Positions 37,838-46,724 of a stretch of DNA of 64,000 nucleotides are shown piece by piece. The position numbers were made by a program, and so were the translations under genes. Each line of letters opens with the position of its first letter. The stretch's first letter is position 1. This DNA is from Pediococcus ethanolidurans. GTDB taxonomy: Bacteria; Bacillota; Bacilli; Lactobacillales; Lactobacillaceae. The notes beneath the pieces were generated by a model that worked only from the letters and a program-made list of their open reading frames with translations, made no database searches and was not told the origin of the DNA. The stretch lies in the NCBI RefSeq assembly GCF_001437405.1, contig NZ_JQBY01000004.1, positions 1 to 64,000 of the forward strand, read 5' to 3'.

Positions 37838-39499
37838 CTACTTTTCTTCAATCACAATGCTGCCTGACTGTTCCATCGTGACCACATTATCTACTAACGA
37901 ACTTGCCTTATTAGACAGCAAAGTGTGAACCACCTTTACTGTTGGCACACGGTATTTAACAGTTTTATGATCAAAATTCACAATAACAAATGCCTTTTTA
38001 CCATTCAATTCACGTTCAAATGCATAGATTTTTGCATCTGTCTTCAATAATAAATATTGACCTTCTGAGAACAAAGGCTGTGTTTTAATCTTCAATACAG
38101 CTCGATAAAAGGCAAACAAACTCCCATCATTTTTTACAGCTTCGTCTGCCGCAGCATCGTTATGAGTTGCCCAATTCCATGGATGATGATTAGAAAAGCC
38201 CACAAACTTATCTGCCGACCACTGAAATGGACCACGGGCAGTCATCTCATCTTGTTGATTTAACAGCGTTAAAATTTCTTCATCCGAATAGCCCTTTGAT
38301 TGCATAAAATCAATTAAGTCGAGTGCACGTTGATCGTGAAAATCACGTAACTTCTTGTACTTCAAGTTGCGCATCCCAATTTCTTCACCATAGTAAATAA
38401 TCGGAATTCCTCGTTGCAAATACATACAAACGGCTAACGCTTTTGGTAAATCATTATCTTGAGAATCAATATGTAGTCGATCTAAAACGCGACTAATATC
38501 ATGATTGCCCCACGTTAAAGCTGGTAAACTAATCTTTTCTAACACGGCTTCCCAAACTGAAAAGGTTTCTTTCAATCGTTTGATACTTAATTGGCGTGGC
38601 TGAAAAAACATCGGAATCTTTGAATCTGTCATCGGATACATTTCACCGTAGTTGTCTGAAGTTACAACCATGTCACAACCAAATCTCTCGGGTCGTGTAT
38701 ACTCTGCAGCCTGATAAGCGTCTGCCGATGATGCCTCACCAAGAAAGAAAACATCGTCTTTATAGCCTTTAACCAACTTAATGAAATCTTTTAGATAAAG
38801 TTTTACTTCTGGTAAATTGGCATAAAAAGAAGAATCAACTGGGAATTTTTCCTTCTGATTTAAAATATTTTGACCAAAATTTGCCTTGGCAATATGGATA
38901 AACGCATCTAGTCTAAAACCGTCCACGCCTTTATCAATCCAGAACTTAGCAATGTCAGCCATTGATTTACGAACTTCTGGATTTTTCCAATTCAAATCTG
39001 GCATCTTCTTATCAAAAATATGGCAGTAATATTGCGATCCACCATTCGGATCTGGTTCCCAAACACTTCCACCAAAGAAAGAACCCCAGTTATTCGGACG
39101 GTTACCTTGATTTTCACTCCAAATATAATAGTCTCGAAAAATACTATCCTTATTCTTTATCGCATCCTGAAACCAGGGATGCTGATCAGAAGTATCGTTA
39201 ATTGGCAAATCCAAAACCAAATGCATTTTTCGTTTATGAATTGCTTCAACTAACTTTTGGAAATCATCCATAGTTCCCAGCAGTGGATCAATGGCAAAGT
39301 AATTGGAAACATCATAGCCATTATCAATTTGTGGAGAAACAAAGATGGGATTCAACCAAAGTGTGTTAGTTCCTAGCTGTTGTACATAATCTAAACTTTC
39401 CGTAATTCCGTTTATATCACCGATGCCATCATTATTGGAATCCTTAAAACTCTTAGGATATATTTGATAAATCATTGCTTTTTGATACCATTTGTTCAT
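37838..39499 (-). CDS. GH13 alpha-glucosidase-like protein with altered region I
   Basis: This 553-aa protein has the GH13 catalytic residues: Asp198 in GFRLDAF, Glu255 in FFLGEAS and Asp334 in WGNHDIS. In conserved region I the usual NH pair reads Asn101-Asp102 (DLPINDTSDQH). The His there normally binds substrate at subsite -1, so activity may be changed. The codon is GAT; one C-to-G change from CAT would explain it. It is the first structural gene after malR and lies beside the amylase gene. Confidence 0.9.
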   Translation of the reverse strand: MNKWYQKAMIYQIYPKSFKDSNNDGIGDINGITESLDYVQQLGTNTLWLNPIFVSPQIDNGYDVSNYFAIDPLLGTMDDFQKLVEAIHKRKMHLVLDLPINDTSDQHPWFQDAIKNKDSIFRDYYIWSENQGNRPNNWGSFFGGSVWEPDPNGGSQYYCHIFDKKMPDLNWKNPEVRKSMADIAKFWIDKGVDGFRLDAFIHIAKANFGQNILNQKEKFPVDSSFYANLPEVKLYLKDFIKLVKGYKDDVFFLGEASSADAYQAAEYTRPERFGCDMVVTSDNYGEMYPMTDSKIPMFFQPRQLSIKRLKETFSVWEAVLEKISLPALTWGNHDISRVLDRLHIDSQDNDLPKALAVCMYLQRGIPIIYYGEEIGMRNLKYKKLRDFHDQRALDLIDFMQSKGYSDEEILTLLNQQDEMTARGPFQWSADKFVGFSNHHPWNWATHNDAAADEAVKNDGSLFAFYRAVLKIKTQPLFSEGQYLLLKTDAKIYAFERELNGKKAFVIVNFDHKTVKYRVPTVKVVHTLLSNKASSLVDNVVTMEQSGSIVIEEK

Positions 39500-39570
39500 C
39501 GCAACCCCTCCTCATATTCATGCTATCTTTTATAAAATTCGATTTTCATCTCAACTAATCGTACTAGGTT

Positions 39571-39584
39571 TGAAAACCTTTTCA
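39571..39584. promoter_or_regulatory. Candidate cre site before the malL-like gene
   Basis: TGAAAACCTTTTCA is a nearly perfect inverted repeat that matches the cre outline with a C in place of the central G. It lies about 72 nt before the start codon. Confidence 0.45.
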
Positions 39585-39593
39585 TTGAAAGCA

Positions 39594-39627
39594 TAAAAAA
39601 TAAGCCCGCTGATTGCAAGGCTTATCG
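39594..39627 (-). terminator. malR terminator
   Basis: ATAAGCC pairs with GGCTTAT across a 12-nt loop and is followed by T6 on the minus strand. It sits just beyond the malR stop and the operator. Confidence 0.75.
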
Positions 39628-39630
39628 TGC

Positions 39631-39646
39631 ATGTTACCGATAACAT
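39631..39646. promoter_or_regulatory. Candidate MalR operator (downstream of malR)
   Basis: ATGTTACCGATAACAT is an inverted repeat with 7 of 8 matching positions per half-site and a central CG. It lies upstream of the malL-like gene and shares the core TGTTACCG with the site before malE, so MalR probably binds both. Confidence 0.5.
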
Positions 39647-40605
39647 TATTTAACATCGTCTCGAATAGTGCCACCGACACTAATTTTAGGTTCAAACATT
39701 AATGATCCTGATGTATCAAGATGATTGACAATCTTGTCCAAAAGTTTGTCCCCACAGGCCATTCCCATTTCCACAATGGCTTGTTTGACGGTTGTAATCT
39801 GGGGAAACGCCACCTGGTTTAAAAATACGCCATCAAAACCAGTCACACCATAATCTTTAGGAATTAAACCACCACAACTTTCAATACCACGTTCTGCTCC
39901 CAGTGCCAAGCGATCAGAAGCACAGATAAAACAAGTATTGGGTTCAAACTTATCCCAATTATCAATAACAAACTGTTGTGACAAATGGCTATGATTGTCA
40001 AAACGGTGAATTTCGGCCAACATTTGATTTTCCTGTAACAGTTGTAAGTAGCCCGCTTCACGAGAATATTCAAATGATTCACGACTATCCATACCAATAA
40101 AGATCAGGCGTTTGTACCCACGCTGTAACGCTAAGTTAGAAATCATGAAGGTTCCGGCCTTATTATTTGTATCCACGTAGTCAAAACCAAACCGATTCTC
40201 TCCAAAAATAACCAGCGGTTTTTTTAATTCACCAATCCAGTCAAAATCTTTTTTTCGCATACCAGTGATCACATAACCATCACAATTACCAATATCAAAA
40301 TTTCGTCTCGTTACCAACTGAAGTGAATACTGTTGGGCATCCAGTGAGCGCGCAATCCCAATCATCAGATTCATATAATAAGGTTCAGTCGTATCAATAT
40401 CTTCCAGTACACAAAACTTAATAATACGCGTACTATTGTTCACCAGTGCCTTAGCAGCAACGTTTGGATGATAATCTACTTCACGCATTGCTTGATAAAC
40501 TAACTGTTTTAAATCATCCGTTACTTTGTCAGGATGATTAATCACTCGTGAAACGGTCATTTTCGACACATTTGCGAGTTTTGCGACATCATTTAAAGTT
40601 GCCAT
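39646..40605 (-). CDS. malR: LacI-family maltose regulator
   Basis: This 319-aa regulator has the N-terminal LacI DNA-binding domain (residues 3-25, TLNDVAKLANVSKMTVSRVI) with the hinge helix NVAAKALVNN, and a C-terminal sugar-binding domain. It lies at the head of the maltose gene cluster, where it likely represses the operons and is released by maltose. Two matching inverted repeats at 36470 and 39631 are likely targets. It is divergent from ackA, 219 nt away. Confidence 0.9.
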   Translation of the reverse strand: MATLNDVAKLANVSKMTVSRVINHPDKVTDDLKQLVYQAMREVDYHPNVAAKALVNNSTRIIKFCVLEDIDTTEPYYMNLMIGIARSLDAQQYSLQLVTRRNFDIGNCDGYVITGMRKKDFDWIGELKKPLVIFGENRFGFDYVDTNNKAGTFMISNLALQRGYKRLIFIGMDSRESFEYSREAGYLQLLQENQMLAEIHRFDNHSHLSQQFVIDNWDKFEPNTCFICASDRLALGAERGIESCGGLIPKDYGVTGFDGVFLNQVAFPQITTVKQAIVEMGMACGDKLLDKIVNHLDTSGSLMFEPKISVGGTIRDDVK

Positions 40606-40686
40606 TCGGTATCTCCCCCTCAGTGATTTTTTGTTACGATTAGTTCCATTATAACAAGTAAGCCCTTACTAAACCTAGTTATTTTT

Positions 40687-40700
40687 TGAAACCCTTTACT
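40687..40700. promoter_or_regulatory. Weak cre-like motif between malR and ackA
   Basis: TGAAACCCTTTACT is a partial cre match in the divergent control region. It could affect either gene. Evidence is limited to the motif. Confidence 0.25.
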
Positions 40701-40824
40701 TTAAGTTTCTTTCCTACTATTACTATTTATCAGGGTCGAAACTGTGCTACACTTTTTATTGAAGTTATAATAACCAGTTTAAGCAAAATCTTTAATACGA
40801 AAAATAACTAGGAGTGTGCGTATT

Positions 40825-42018
40825 TTGAAAAAAATTTTAGTTCTCAATGCCGGAAGTTCTTCCTTGAAATGGCAGCTTTTTGGAATTGATGATCTTTCTC
40901 TCATTAATAAAGGTGTCATGGAACGAATGAAAACACCTGAAGCCATCTTTACCATTGTTCGCAACGGTGAAGCATTTACAGAACAAATTGCTAATTTGAC
41001 TTATCAACAGGGAGTCGAATTACTTTTTGATCAACTAAAACATCTTCATTTAATTCAGGATGTTGACGAAATTGCTGCCGTTGGTCACCGAGTGGTTGCT
41101 GGTGCAACAACTTTTACGCAACCAACCCAGATTACCGAAAAAAATTTAAGCCAATTAAAAGCTTTAAATAAATACGCCCCTTTGCATAATCCCGTTCAGG
41201 TGGAATGTATTGAAACCCTCATGAAGGTTTTACCAAAATCAACGCCGCAAATTGCTGTTTTTGATAGTAAATTTTACTTGGATATGCCGGAACAAAATGC
41301 ACTATATGCCATTCCTTACGACTATTCAAAAAAGTATCAAATTCGTAAATATGGTGAACACGGCATCAGTCATGAATATATTCTGCATGAAACAGCTAAC
41401 TTTCTCAAAAAAGATTATCATGATTTGAAACTGGTCACTCTTCATTTAGGCGGCGGTGCATCCATCACCGCTAGTGAAAAAGGTAAACCATTTGATACAT
41501 CTATGGGCTTTACACCCCTTGAAGGCTTGCCAATGGGTACGCGTTCCGGAACTGTTGATCCTGCTGTGGTTCCTTTCTTAATGGACGAGTTGCATTTAGA
41601 TGCCAATCAAATCATTAATATCTTCAACGAAAAATCTGGATTGTTAGGTGTTTCCGGAATTTCAGCTGATATGCGCGACATCGTTTCCAATGCACCAACT
41701 AATGCACGTGCTAAATTGGCCTATGAGATGTTTATCAATTCTGCCGTTAAATATATCGGCGGCTACTTTACAGAACTTGGTGGTTTAGATGTGATTACAT
41801 TTACTGCAGGCATTGGGGAACATCAGGCTTCGTTACGAACCGATATTGTCGATCGACTAGCAGTTTTAGGCATAAAGTTAGATGAGGAAAGCAATAACAA
41901 CGGTAAGGGGCCTCGGGTAATTAGTTCTGAAGATTCCACGGTCAAAGTTTTAATGATCCCAACTAACGAAGAGTTGGCAATTGCTAAAGCTGTTAAAAAA
42001 TTAACTACTGAAAGATAA
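40825..42018 (+). CDS. ackA: Acetate kinase
   Basis: This 397-aa enzyme makes ATP and acetate from acetyl-phosphate, the energy-yielding last step of acetate formation. Motifs are clear: KILVLNAGSSSLKW at the start, the ATP-binding block HLGGGAS with its Gly run, and the C-terminal FTAGIGEH. The start is the TTG at 40825-40827 (MKKILVL), 10 nt from TAGGAG; the earlier GTG lies only 1 nt from it. It has its own terminator. A location next to the maltose genes is not expected from function alone. Confidence 0.96.
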   Translation: MKKILVLNAGSSSLKWQLFGIDDLSLINKGVMERMKTPEAIFTIVRNGEAFTEQIANLTYQQGVELLFDQLKHLHLIQDVDEIAAVGHRVVAGATTFTQPTQITEKNLSQLKALNKYAPLHNPVQVECIETLMKVLPKSTPQIAVFDSKFYLDMPEQNALYAIPYDYSKKYQIRKYGEHGISHEYILHETANFLKKDYHDLKLVTLHLGGGASITASEKGKPFDTSMGFTPLEGLPMGTRSGTVDPAVVPFLMDELHLDANQIINIFNEKSGLLGVSGISADMRDIVSNAPTNARAKLAYEMFINSAVKYIGGYFTELGGLDVITFTAGIGEHQASLRTDIVDRLAVLGIKLDEESNNNGKGPRVISSEDSTVKVLMIPTNEELAIAKAVKKLTTER

Positions 42019-42031
42019 AACAATCTAAATT

Positions 42032-42082
42032 AAAACTGAGATTCAAGAATAAAGAAATTTTTGAAACTCAGTTTTTTTATTA
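42032..42082 (+). terminator. ackA terminator
   Basis: AAAACTGAG pairs with CTCAGTTTT across a loop and ends in T7. Confidence 0.8.
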
Positions 42083-42125
42083 ATTCATTCATAACGATCA
42101 CTTATTTCGGGGGGGAGTAACTAAA

Positions 42126-44111
42126 GTGAATAAAATTAGACGGATCACAATTAGAATGGTCAGTGTTATCTGTTTAATCGTGCTCTTTGCTTTTGTTCGG
42201 TCTATCGCGCCAACTTATATTGAATCAAGTCGTACTGCCTATGAAATCAATGGTATGCGCGGCGGTATCGATAGTAAAAGATTTAATAGCGCGATCACAA
42301 ATTACACAAAGCGACACCATGTTTCAGCAATAAAGGTATTCAATGCTCAAACTGTAAATGATACTGGCGATACACAAACTAAAATGTACGTTTTTGGGGA
42401 TGCAAAAGTACCTAAAGAATCGCTGGCATCAAAACAAGAAATGCAAACCAGCGACATAAGATATCCACTTTATTTTGTTGGGAATGTGAGTCAGAAATCC
42501 ATTCAACGAATGTTTAAGCGTAATAGAATTCAATACTCATCAATAAATGAGAGTTGGAATTGGGGAATTTCGAATTTCCTGAATACCAATCAAATATCTA
42601 GTATTCTAATATTGGCCTTTTTAGTAATGGGAATCGTTATTATTTTAGCTAATTTACATAATTTAAAAAAAGCCAATATTCGTAATTTATTGGGTATGTC
42701 GAATTTTGATGATGCTTTTGATACTTTTGTAGATGATCAGGGTTATTTCTTAAGTAGCTACTTACTTGGTATTGTTCTATTGACGCTTTATATGTGGATA
42801 AGTAAGTTCATGAATTGTTATCAAATCGTGGCTTATTTTGCGTTGTTATTATACTTGATAGTTATTTTGGTAACCGGAGTAGCCGCTATTTTAAGAGCTC
42901 ACTCCCATTCTGAACGAACCATTATTGGTGCTATTAAAGGTAATGTTAAAAACAAACTTGCCTTCTATATTAATATGATCATTAAAATTGTCGTAGAAAT
43001 CTTTGCTTGTTTGACTTTCGTGACTTTACTGGGAACGTTAAAACAAAATCAACAATTAAGCAACCAATTATCTGTTTGGACACATGGTAAGACTTACTAT
43101 ACCGTCAATCTTTCTCCGATTGATACGACAAGTAAAGAAGATAAACTCATTAATCATGGATCTACCGTCTTATTCCATTATCTTGAGAATCACGGTGGGA
43201 TGCTTGCTAATTATCAGGGCTGGGGCACTGGTAAAGCAGACATCATGAACTCTTCCAACGGTCATGTTTTGACTGTAAATCCCAGTTATTTAAAAACAAA
43301 TTCGGTTCTAGCTTCTGATGGTAAGCGGGTTCGTATCCCAAATAAAACCAGGACAACTTATGTCCTAATTCCGGAAGCCCAGTATGCCAATCGTAGTCAG
43401 ATCTTACGAGAATATCGCAGTGATTTGTGGCTAAACAGTGCCGAGCACAAAACTGGAAAGAAACTGACAATCAAAGCAATTAAGATCAAGAATTCACAAC
43501 GTTCGTTTACCTATAGTGCGGATGCACTGGACTTGGGGTACTACGATGGTTATGTCAATTCTCCAGTTGTGCTTGTTTTAACAAACGAGTCTTTAGGTGG
43601 CATCAGTAAGAATAATACGGACGCAAATAGTATTTGGTCCAGTTATCTTTCCAATGAAGCCTTTCTTAGTTCCAATGTTTCAGTGATGCGCAAAGCTATT
43701 CAAAAATCGGGAATGTCCCGCTATATTGGCGGGATTGTGGATACCAAAAGTTATGCGATGAAACAATTGACGTTAGTTCGTCGCAAGCTGGAAATTTCAA
43801 TAGCTGTGCTGGTCATTACCTTAACAATCATTATCATTGAAAACATCTCGTTTAACAGTATTTATTTTAATAATAATCGTAAGAAGATTGCCATTAAACG
43901 ATTATTAGGAAGTCACTTCATTAGTATTTTTGGTAAATTCATCAGTTTGAATCTAATACTAAGTCTTTTTGAAGCCTGCATTGTGTGGGTAATTACTAAA
44001 AATATGATGGTTACGATCCTGTTACTAGGATTATCCAATGTTGGTGAACTGCTGATATTGAGCATTCAGAACCACTATTTGAATATTAATAAAGCAATCA
44101 AGGGGGAATAA
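42126..44111 (+). CDS. Lactococcin-972-type integral membrane protein
   Basis: This 661-aa membrane protein has about seven transmembrane segments: one at the N-terminus, a group in the middle and a group at the C-terminus. A large extracellular loop lies at about residues 310-550. It resembles the bacteriocin-associated membrane proteins of the lactococcin 972 group (DUF1430 type), which act in export or self-immunity. The start is GTG at 42126, preceded by a GGGGGGGAG site with seven G's. The ABC ATPase gene follows by 3 nt. No bacteriocin precursor gene was found beside it. Confidence 0.75.
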   Translation: MNKIRRITIRMVSVICLIVLFAFVRSIAPTYIESSRTAYEINGMRGGIDSKRFNSAITNYTKRHHVSAIKVFNAQTVNDTGDTQTKMYVFGDAKVPKESLASKQEMQTSDIRYPLYFVGNVSQKSIQRMFKRNRIQYSSINESWNWGISNFLNTNQISSILILAFLVMGIVIILANLHNLKKANIRNLLGMSNFDDAFDTFVDDQGYFLSSYLLGIVLLTLYMWISKFMNCYQIVAYFALLLYLIVILVTGVAAILRAHSHSERTIIGAIKGNVKNKLAFYINMIIKIVVEIFACLTFVTLLGTLKQNQQLSNQLSVWTHGKTYYTVNLSPIDTTSKEDKLINHGSTVLFHYLENHGGMLANYQGWGTGKADIMNSSNGHVLTVNPSYLKTNSVLASDGKRVRIPNKTRTTYVLIPEAQYANRSQILREYRSDLWLNSAEHKTGKKLTIKAIKIKNSQRSFTYSADALDLGYYDGYVNSPVVLVLTNESLGGISKNNTDANSIWSSYLSNEAFLSSNVSVMRKAIQKSGMSRYIGGIVDTKSYAMKQLTLVRRKLEISIAVLVITLTIIIIENISFNSIYFNNNRKKIAIKRLLGSHFISIFGKFISLNLILSLFEACIVWVITKNMMVTILLLGLSNVGELLILSIQNHYLNINKAIKGE

Positions 44112-44114
44112 ATC

Positions 44115-44738
44115 ATGACCAGTTATTTAAAACTTACCGAATGTAGCAAAAGCTTTGATCAGTATCATGTGTTCAAAAATGTCGACTATCAATTTGAATC
44201 CGGAAAAATGTACGCACTTGTCGGCCCATCTGGGAGTGGAAAAACTACTCTGTTAAATAGCATTGGGCGGTTAGAAAAGTTAACCGCTGGTTCAATTAGT
44301 TTCGCGGGCACAGATATCACAACTATTCCGAGTTTAAAATATTTTCGTCAATTTATCGGGTATTTGTTTCAGAATTATGCCCTGGTTGATGAAGAAACGG
44401 TTGCCCAAAATCTTAATATTGTGAAACATTACCGAACCGCTGAATTACGGGACCATTTGGCTAAGTATGGTTTAGATGATACCTATTTAACGCGTAAAAT
44501 ATTTACATTATCTGGTGGAGAAGCACAGCGAGTTGCCTTAGCACGTTTGAGTTTACAAGATCCTTTAATTGTACTGGCAGATGAACCCACGGGCGCCTTG
44601 GATCATGCAAATGGCCAATTAGTGCTTGATAGTTTACGAACGATGACTAATTCAGGCAAAATTGTCATTATCGCCACTCATGATGATAAGGTGAAAGCAG
44701 CTGTTGATAAATGTGTAGATATTACAGCCTTCAAATAA
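44115..44738 (+). CDS. ABC transporter ATPase (lactococcin 972 group)
   Basis: This 207-aa ATPase has Walker A GPSGSGKTT, the signature LSGGEAQRVALAR and Walker B IVLADEPTGALD. It lies 3 nt after the membrane-protein gene with which it would form the transporter. Small ATPases paired with a seven-helix protein are typical of lactococcin-972-like and MacB-like antimicrobial-peptide systems. Substrate unproven. Confidence 0.85.
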   Translation: MTSYLKLTECSKSFDQYHVFKNVDYQFESGKMYALVGPSGSGKTTLLNSIGRLEKLTAGSISFAGTDITTIPSLKYFRQFIGYLFQNYALVDEETVAQNLNIVKHYRTAELRDHLAKYGLDDTYLTRKIFTLSGGEAQRVALARLSLQDPLIVLADEPTGALDHANGQLVLDSLRTMTNSGKIVIIATHDDKVKAAVDKCVDITAFK

Positions 44739-44761
44739 CAAATTTAATGTCCCAATCCCAT

Positions 44762-44840
44762 AAAAAAACGATATTATGTTAATTTACTAATGTCTGTTAA
44801 TTTGACAGATTTTAGTATACGCATAATATCGTTTTTTTAT
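44762..44840. terminator. Large bidirectional terminator
   Basis: AAAACGATATTATG pairs with CATAATATCGTTTT, with smaller paired segments (CTGT...ACAG) inside, and T runs on both sides. It lies between the convergent ATPase and small membrane-protein genes. Confidence 0.8.
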
Positions 44841-45025
44841 TTTTGCTTTTTCCCAGTATATTTAAACAAATACCAGCCACAATAACCAAACGCTAACATC
44901 CCTGCAATACCAATCCAGAATTTATCTGAAAAACTGCCTGCACGAATTTGATTGATCACTACACCAAGTAAACCAAGAACGATCAAAGCATCTAAAACTA
45001 ACAGAATGATAGTTGAAAATTTCAT
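44837..45025 (-). CDS. Small two-helix membrane protein
   Basis: This 62-aa protein has two transmembrane segments (about residues 4-26 and 37-55) and a basic end (KYTGKKQK). It lies 13 nt after the MATE exporter gene and is probably co-transcribed with it. A protein of the same length and layout, but low identity, lies at 51973-52161. I do not recognise a family. Confidence 0.7.
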   Translation of the reverse strand: MKFSTIILLVLDALIVLGLLGVVINQIRAGSFSDKFWIGIAGMLAFGYCGWYLFKYTGKKQK

Positions 45026-45038
45026 CTTACTCTCCTAC

Positions 45039-46412
45039 TTAATCTTTTTTCTCTGGAATTGGTATTTCGCGTTTTAATCCACTTGCACCACGTAAATTAC
45101 GAATAGTTCGCAAGAATGAAACGATCAAAACGGCATTAGATGCCAACCAGGCTAACGGGCTTGCAAAACAAGCACTAATGAACCCAAACATCGGTACCAT
45201 GACAGCCCCAATAAAAATTCGGGAAATAAGTTCGGCCACACCTGCCATTGTCGGTGCAAAGCTTTGCCCAAGTCCTTGCAAAGCATACCGCACAACAAAC
45301 AAAATTGATAGCAGGAAATAACTCGTACTGACCACCCAGAAATAGGTCTGAGCCAACTGCGTAACATGGGGTTCCGAGTTTCCGATAAAAAGATTTACTA
45401 AGGCATGACTATTTAAAATAATAACTGCCGCAATGATGACACTATAAATGACGGTGACAGTCAAACATTGCCGAATACCAACTAAAATTCGATCATAATT
45501 TTTGGCACCAAAATTTTGTGCAGTAAAAGTTGCCATCGTAATTCCCAATGACACCATTGGTTGTGTGGCTAGTTGATCTACTTTACCAGCCGCCGTGTAT
45601 GCCGCAATTGATTGTGGTCCCAGTTCATTTAATGAAACCTGTAGGATAATGGATCCAATTGCAATAATTGACGCTTGGAATCCCATCGGCAATCCAATTT
45701 TAAGCTCTTGTTTGATAATATCTCGATCCATTTTCATATCTTCACGTGATACATCTAGTTCGGGAATACGGCGTTTAATGTACCAAATACACATAATACA
45801 AGAAACTAGTTGTGCCACAACTGTCGCAATTCCGGCACCGGCAATCCCCAAATGCAACCCAATAATCAAAACAACATCTAAAACAACATTTAAAACGGCT
45901 GCAATGATTAAAAATATCAGTGGCGTTCGACTATTCCCCAGTGCGCGTAACATATTTGAAAATAAATTAAAAAACATGGTAACCGTGACACCCGCAAATA
46001 AAATACTAATAAATGTTTCCGCACCATTCAGTAACACTGCGGGAGTTTGCATAATTTGCAGTAGAGGTCGAGCCAGACTCACACTAATCACGGTTAAAAT
46101 AATACTCATCCCCGCACAAATCCAAATACTATTAGCGAAACTCTGCTTAACACCCCTAAGATTACCATTTCCATAATCTTGAGCTGTCACAATTGAAAGA
46201 CCAGTTGTCATTCCTTGAGCGAATCCAATAATCAAGAAACTAAGTCCACCAGTTGCACCAACAGCTGCTAAGGCATTTACACCGACCGCGCGACCCACAA
46301 TTAACGTATCAGACATGGTATAAATTTGTTGAAAAATATTTCCTAAAAATAATGGAATACTAAAAAAGATAATCCCTTTAATCGGACTGCCCTTAATGAG
46401 CGAATTGTCCAT
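45039..46412 (-). CDS. MATE-family multidrug exporter
   Basis: This 457-aa membrane protein has twelve transmembrane helices and the MATE layout (two six-helix bundles). Family blocks include IIFFSIPLFLGNIFQQIYTMSDTLIVGR. It probably exports drugs or metabolites using an ion gradient. The ATG at 46410-46412 is 8 nt from GGAGG; the GTG upstream overlaps that site. The perfect palindrome GAAACCGGTTTC sits about 34 nt before the start and may be an operator. Confidence 0.9.
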   Translation of the reverse strand: MDNSLIKGSPIKGIIFFSIPLFLGNIFQQIYTMSDTLIVGRAVGVNALAAVGATGGLSFLIIGFAQGMTTGLSIVTAQDYGNGNLRGVKQSFANSIWICAGMSIILTVISVSLARPLLQIMQTPAVLLNGAETFISILFAGVTVTMFFNLFSNMLRALGNSRTPLIFLIIAAVLNVVLDVVLIIGLHLGIAGAGIATVVAQLVSCIMCIWYIKRRIPELDVSREDMKMDRDIIKQELKIGLPMGFQASIIAIGSIILQVSLNELGPQSIAAYTAAGKVDQLATQPMVSLGITMATFTAQNFGAKNYDRILVGIRQCLTVTVIYSVIIAAVIILNSHALVNLFIGNSEPHVTQLAQTYFWVVSTSYFLLSILFVVRYALQGLGQSFAPTMAGVAELISRIFIGAVMVPMFGFISACFASPLAWLASNAVLIVSFLRTIRNLRGASGLKREIPIPEKKD

Positions 46413-46445
46413 TGCATGCACCTCCTCTACCGTTATTTCTACATC

Positions 46446-46457
46446 GAAACCGGTTTC
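46446..46457. promoter_or_regulatory. Perfect palindrome upstream of the MATE gene
   Basis: GAAACCGGTTTC is a 12-bp perfect palindrome, flanked by ATC and TTCGAT to give a longer imperfect one. It looks like a LacI-type operator, but the regulator is unknown. Confidence 0.35.
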
Positions 46458-46621
46458 TTCGATTTACAGTTTAGTTCTATACTATAACTTGTTTGACTCA
46501 AATTACAACGAAAAAAATTGACTTTGTTTGTAATCCAAGAGACGTCCTTTAACGCTTATTCTTGTTTTCATTGAACTAAATTATATAAATATAATTTTAA
46601 TTCATCATCAATCGTAAAACA

Positions 46622-46644
46622 CGAACTATAATAAAACTAATTCG
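46622..46644. promoter_or_regulatory. Candidate PurR box pair before the purine permease
   Basis: CGAA (46622-46625, in AAAACACGAACTAT) and TTCG (46641-46644) form an inverted pair with 15 nt between them, close to the arrangement of Firmicutes PurBoxes. The surrounding bases also pair (CGTAAAA/TTTTACG). It lies about 80 nt before the purine permease start. No purine riboswitch consensus was seen. Confidence 0.4.
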
Positions 46645-46724
46645 TATATTTTACGTATTTAGGCTAGAATTTTCTTTTAAAAACGTTTATTATAAATATA
46701 CATCATAAGAAAAGAGGAAATTTC

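Noticed and set aside
40816-40824. GTG start for acetate kinase
   Set aside because: It lies 1 nt from the ribosome binding site; the TTG at 40825 has normal spacing and matches family N-termini.
46500-46724. Guanine/purine riboswitch before the purine permease
   Set aside because: The conserved purine riboswitch core and loop sequences are not visible; a PurBox pair fits better.
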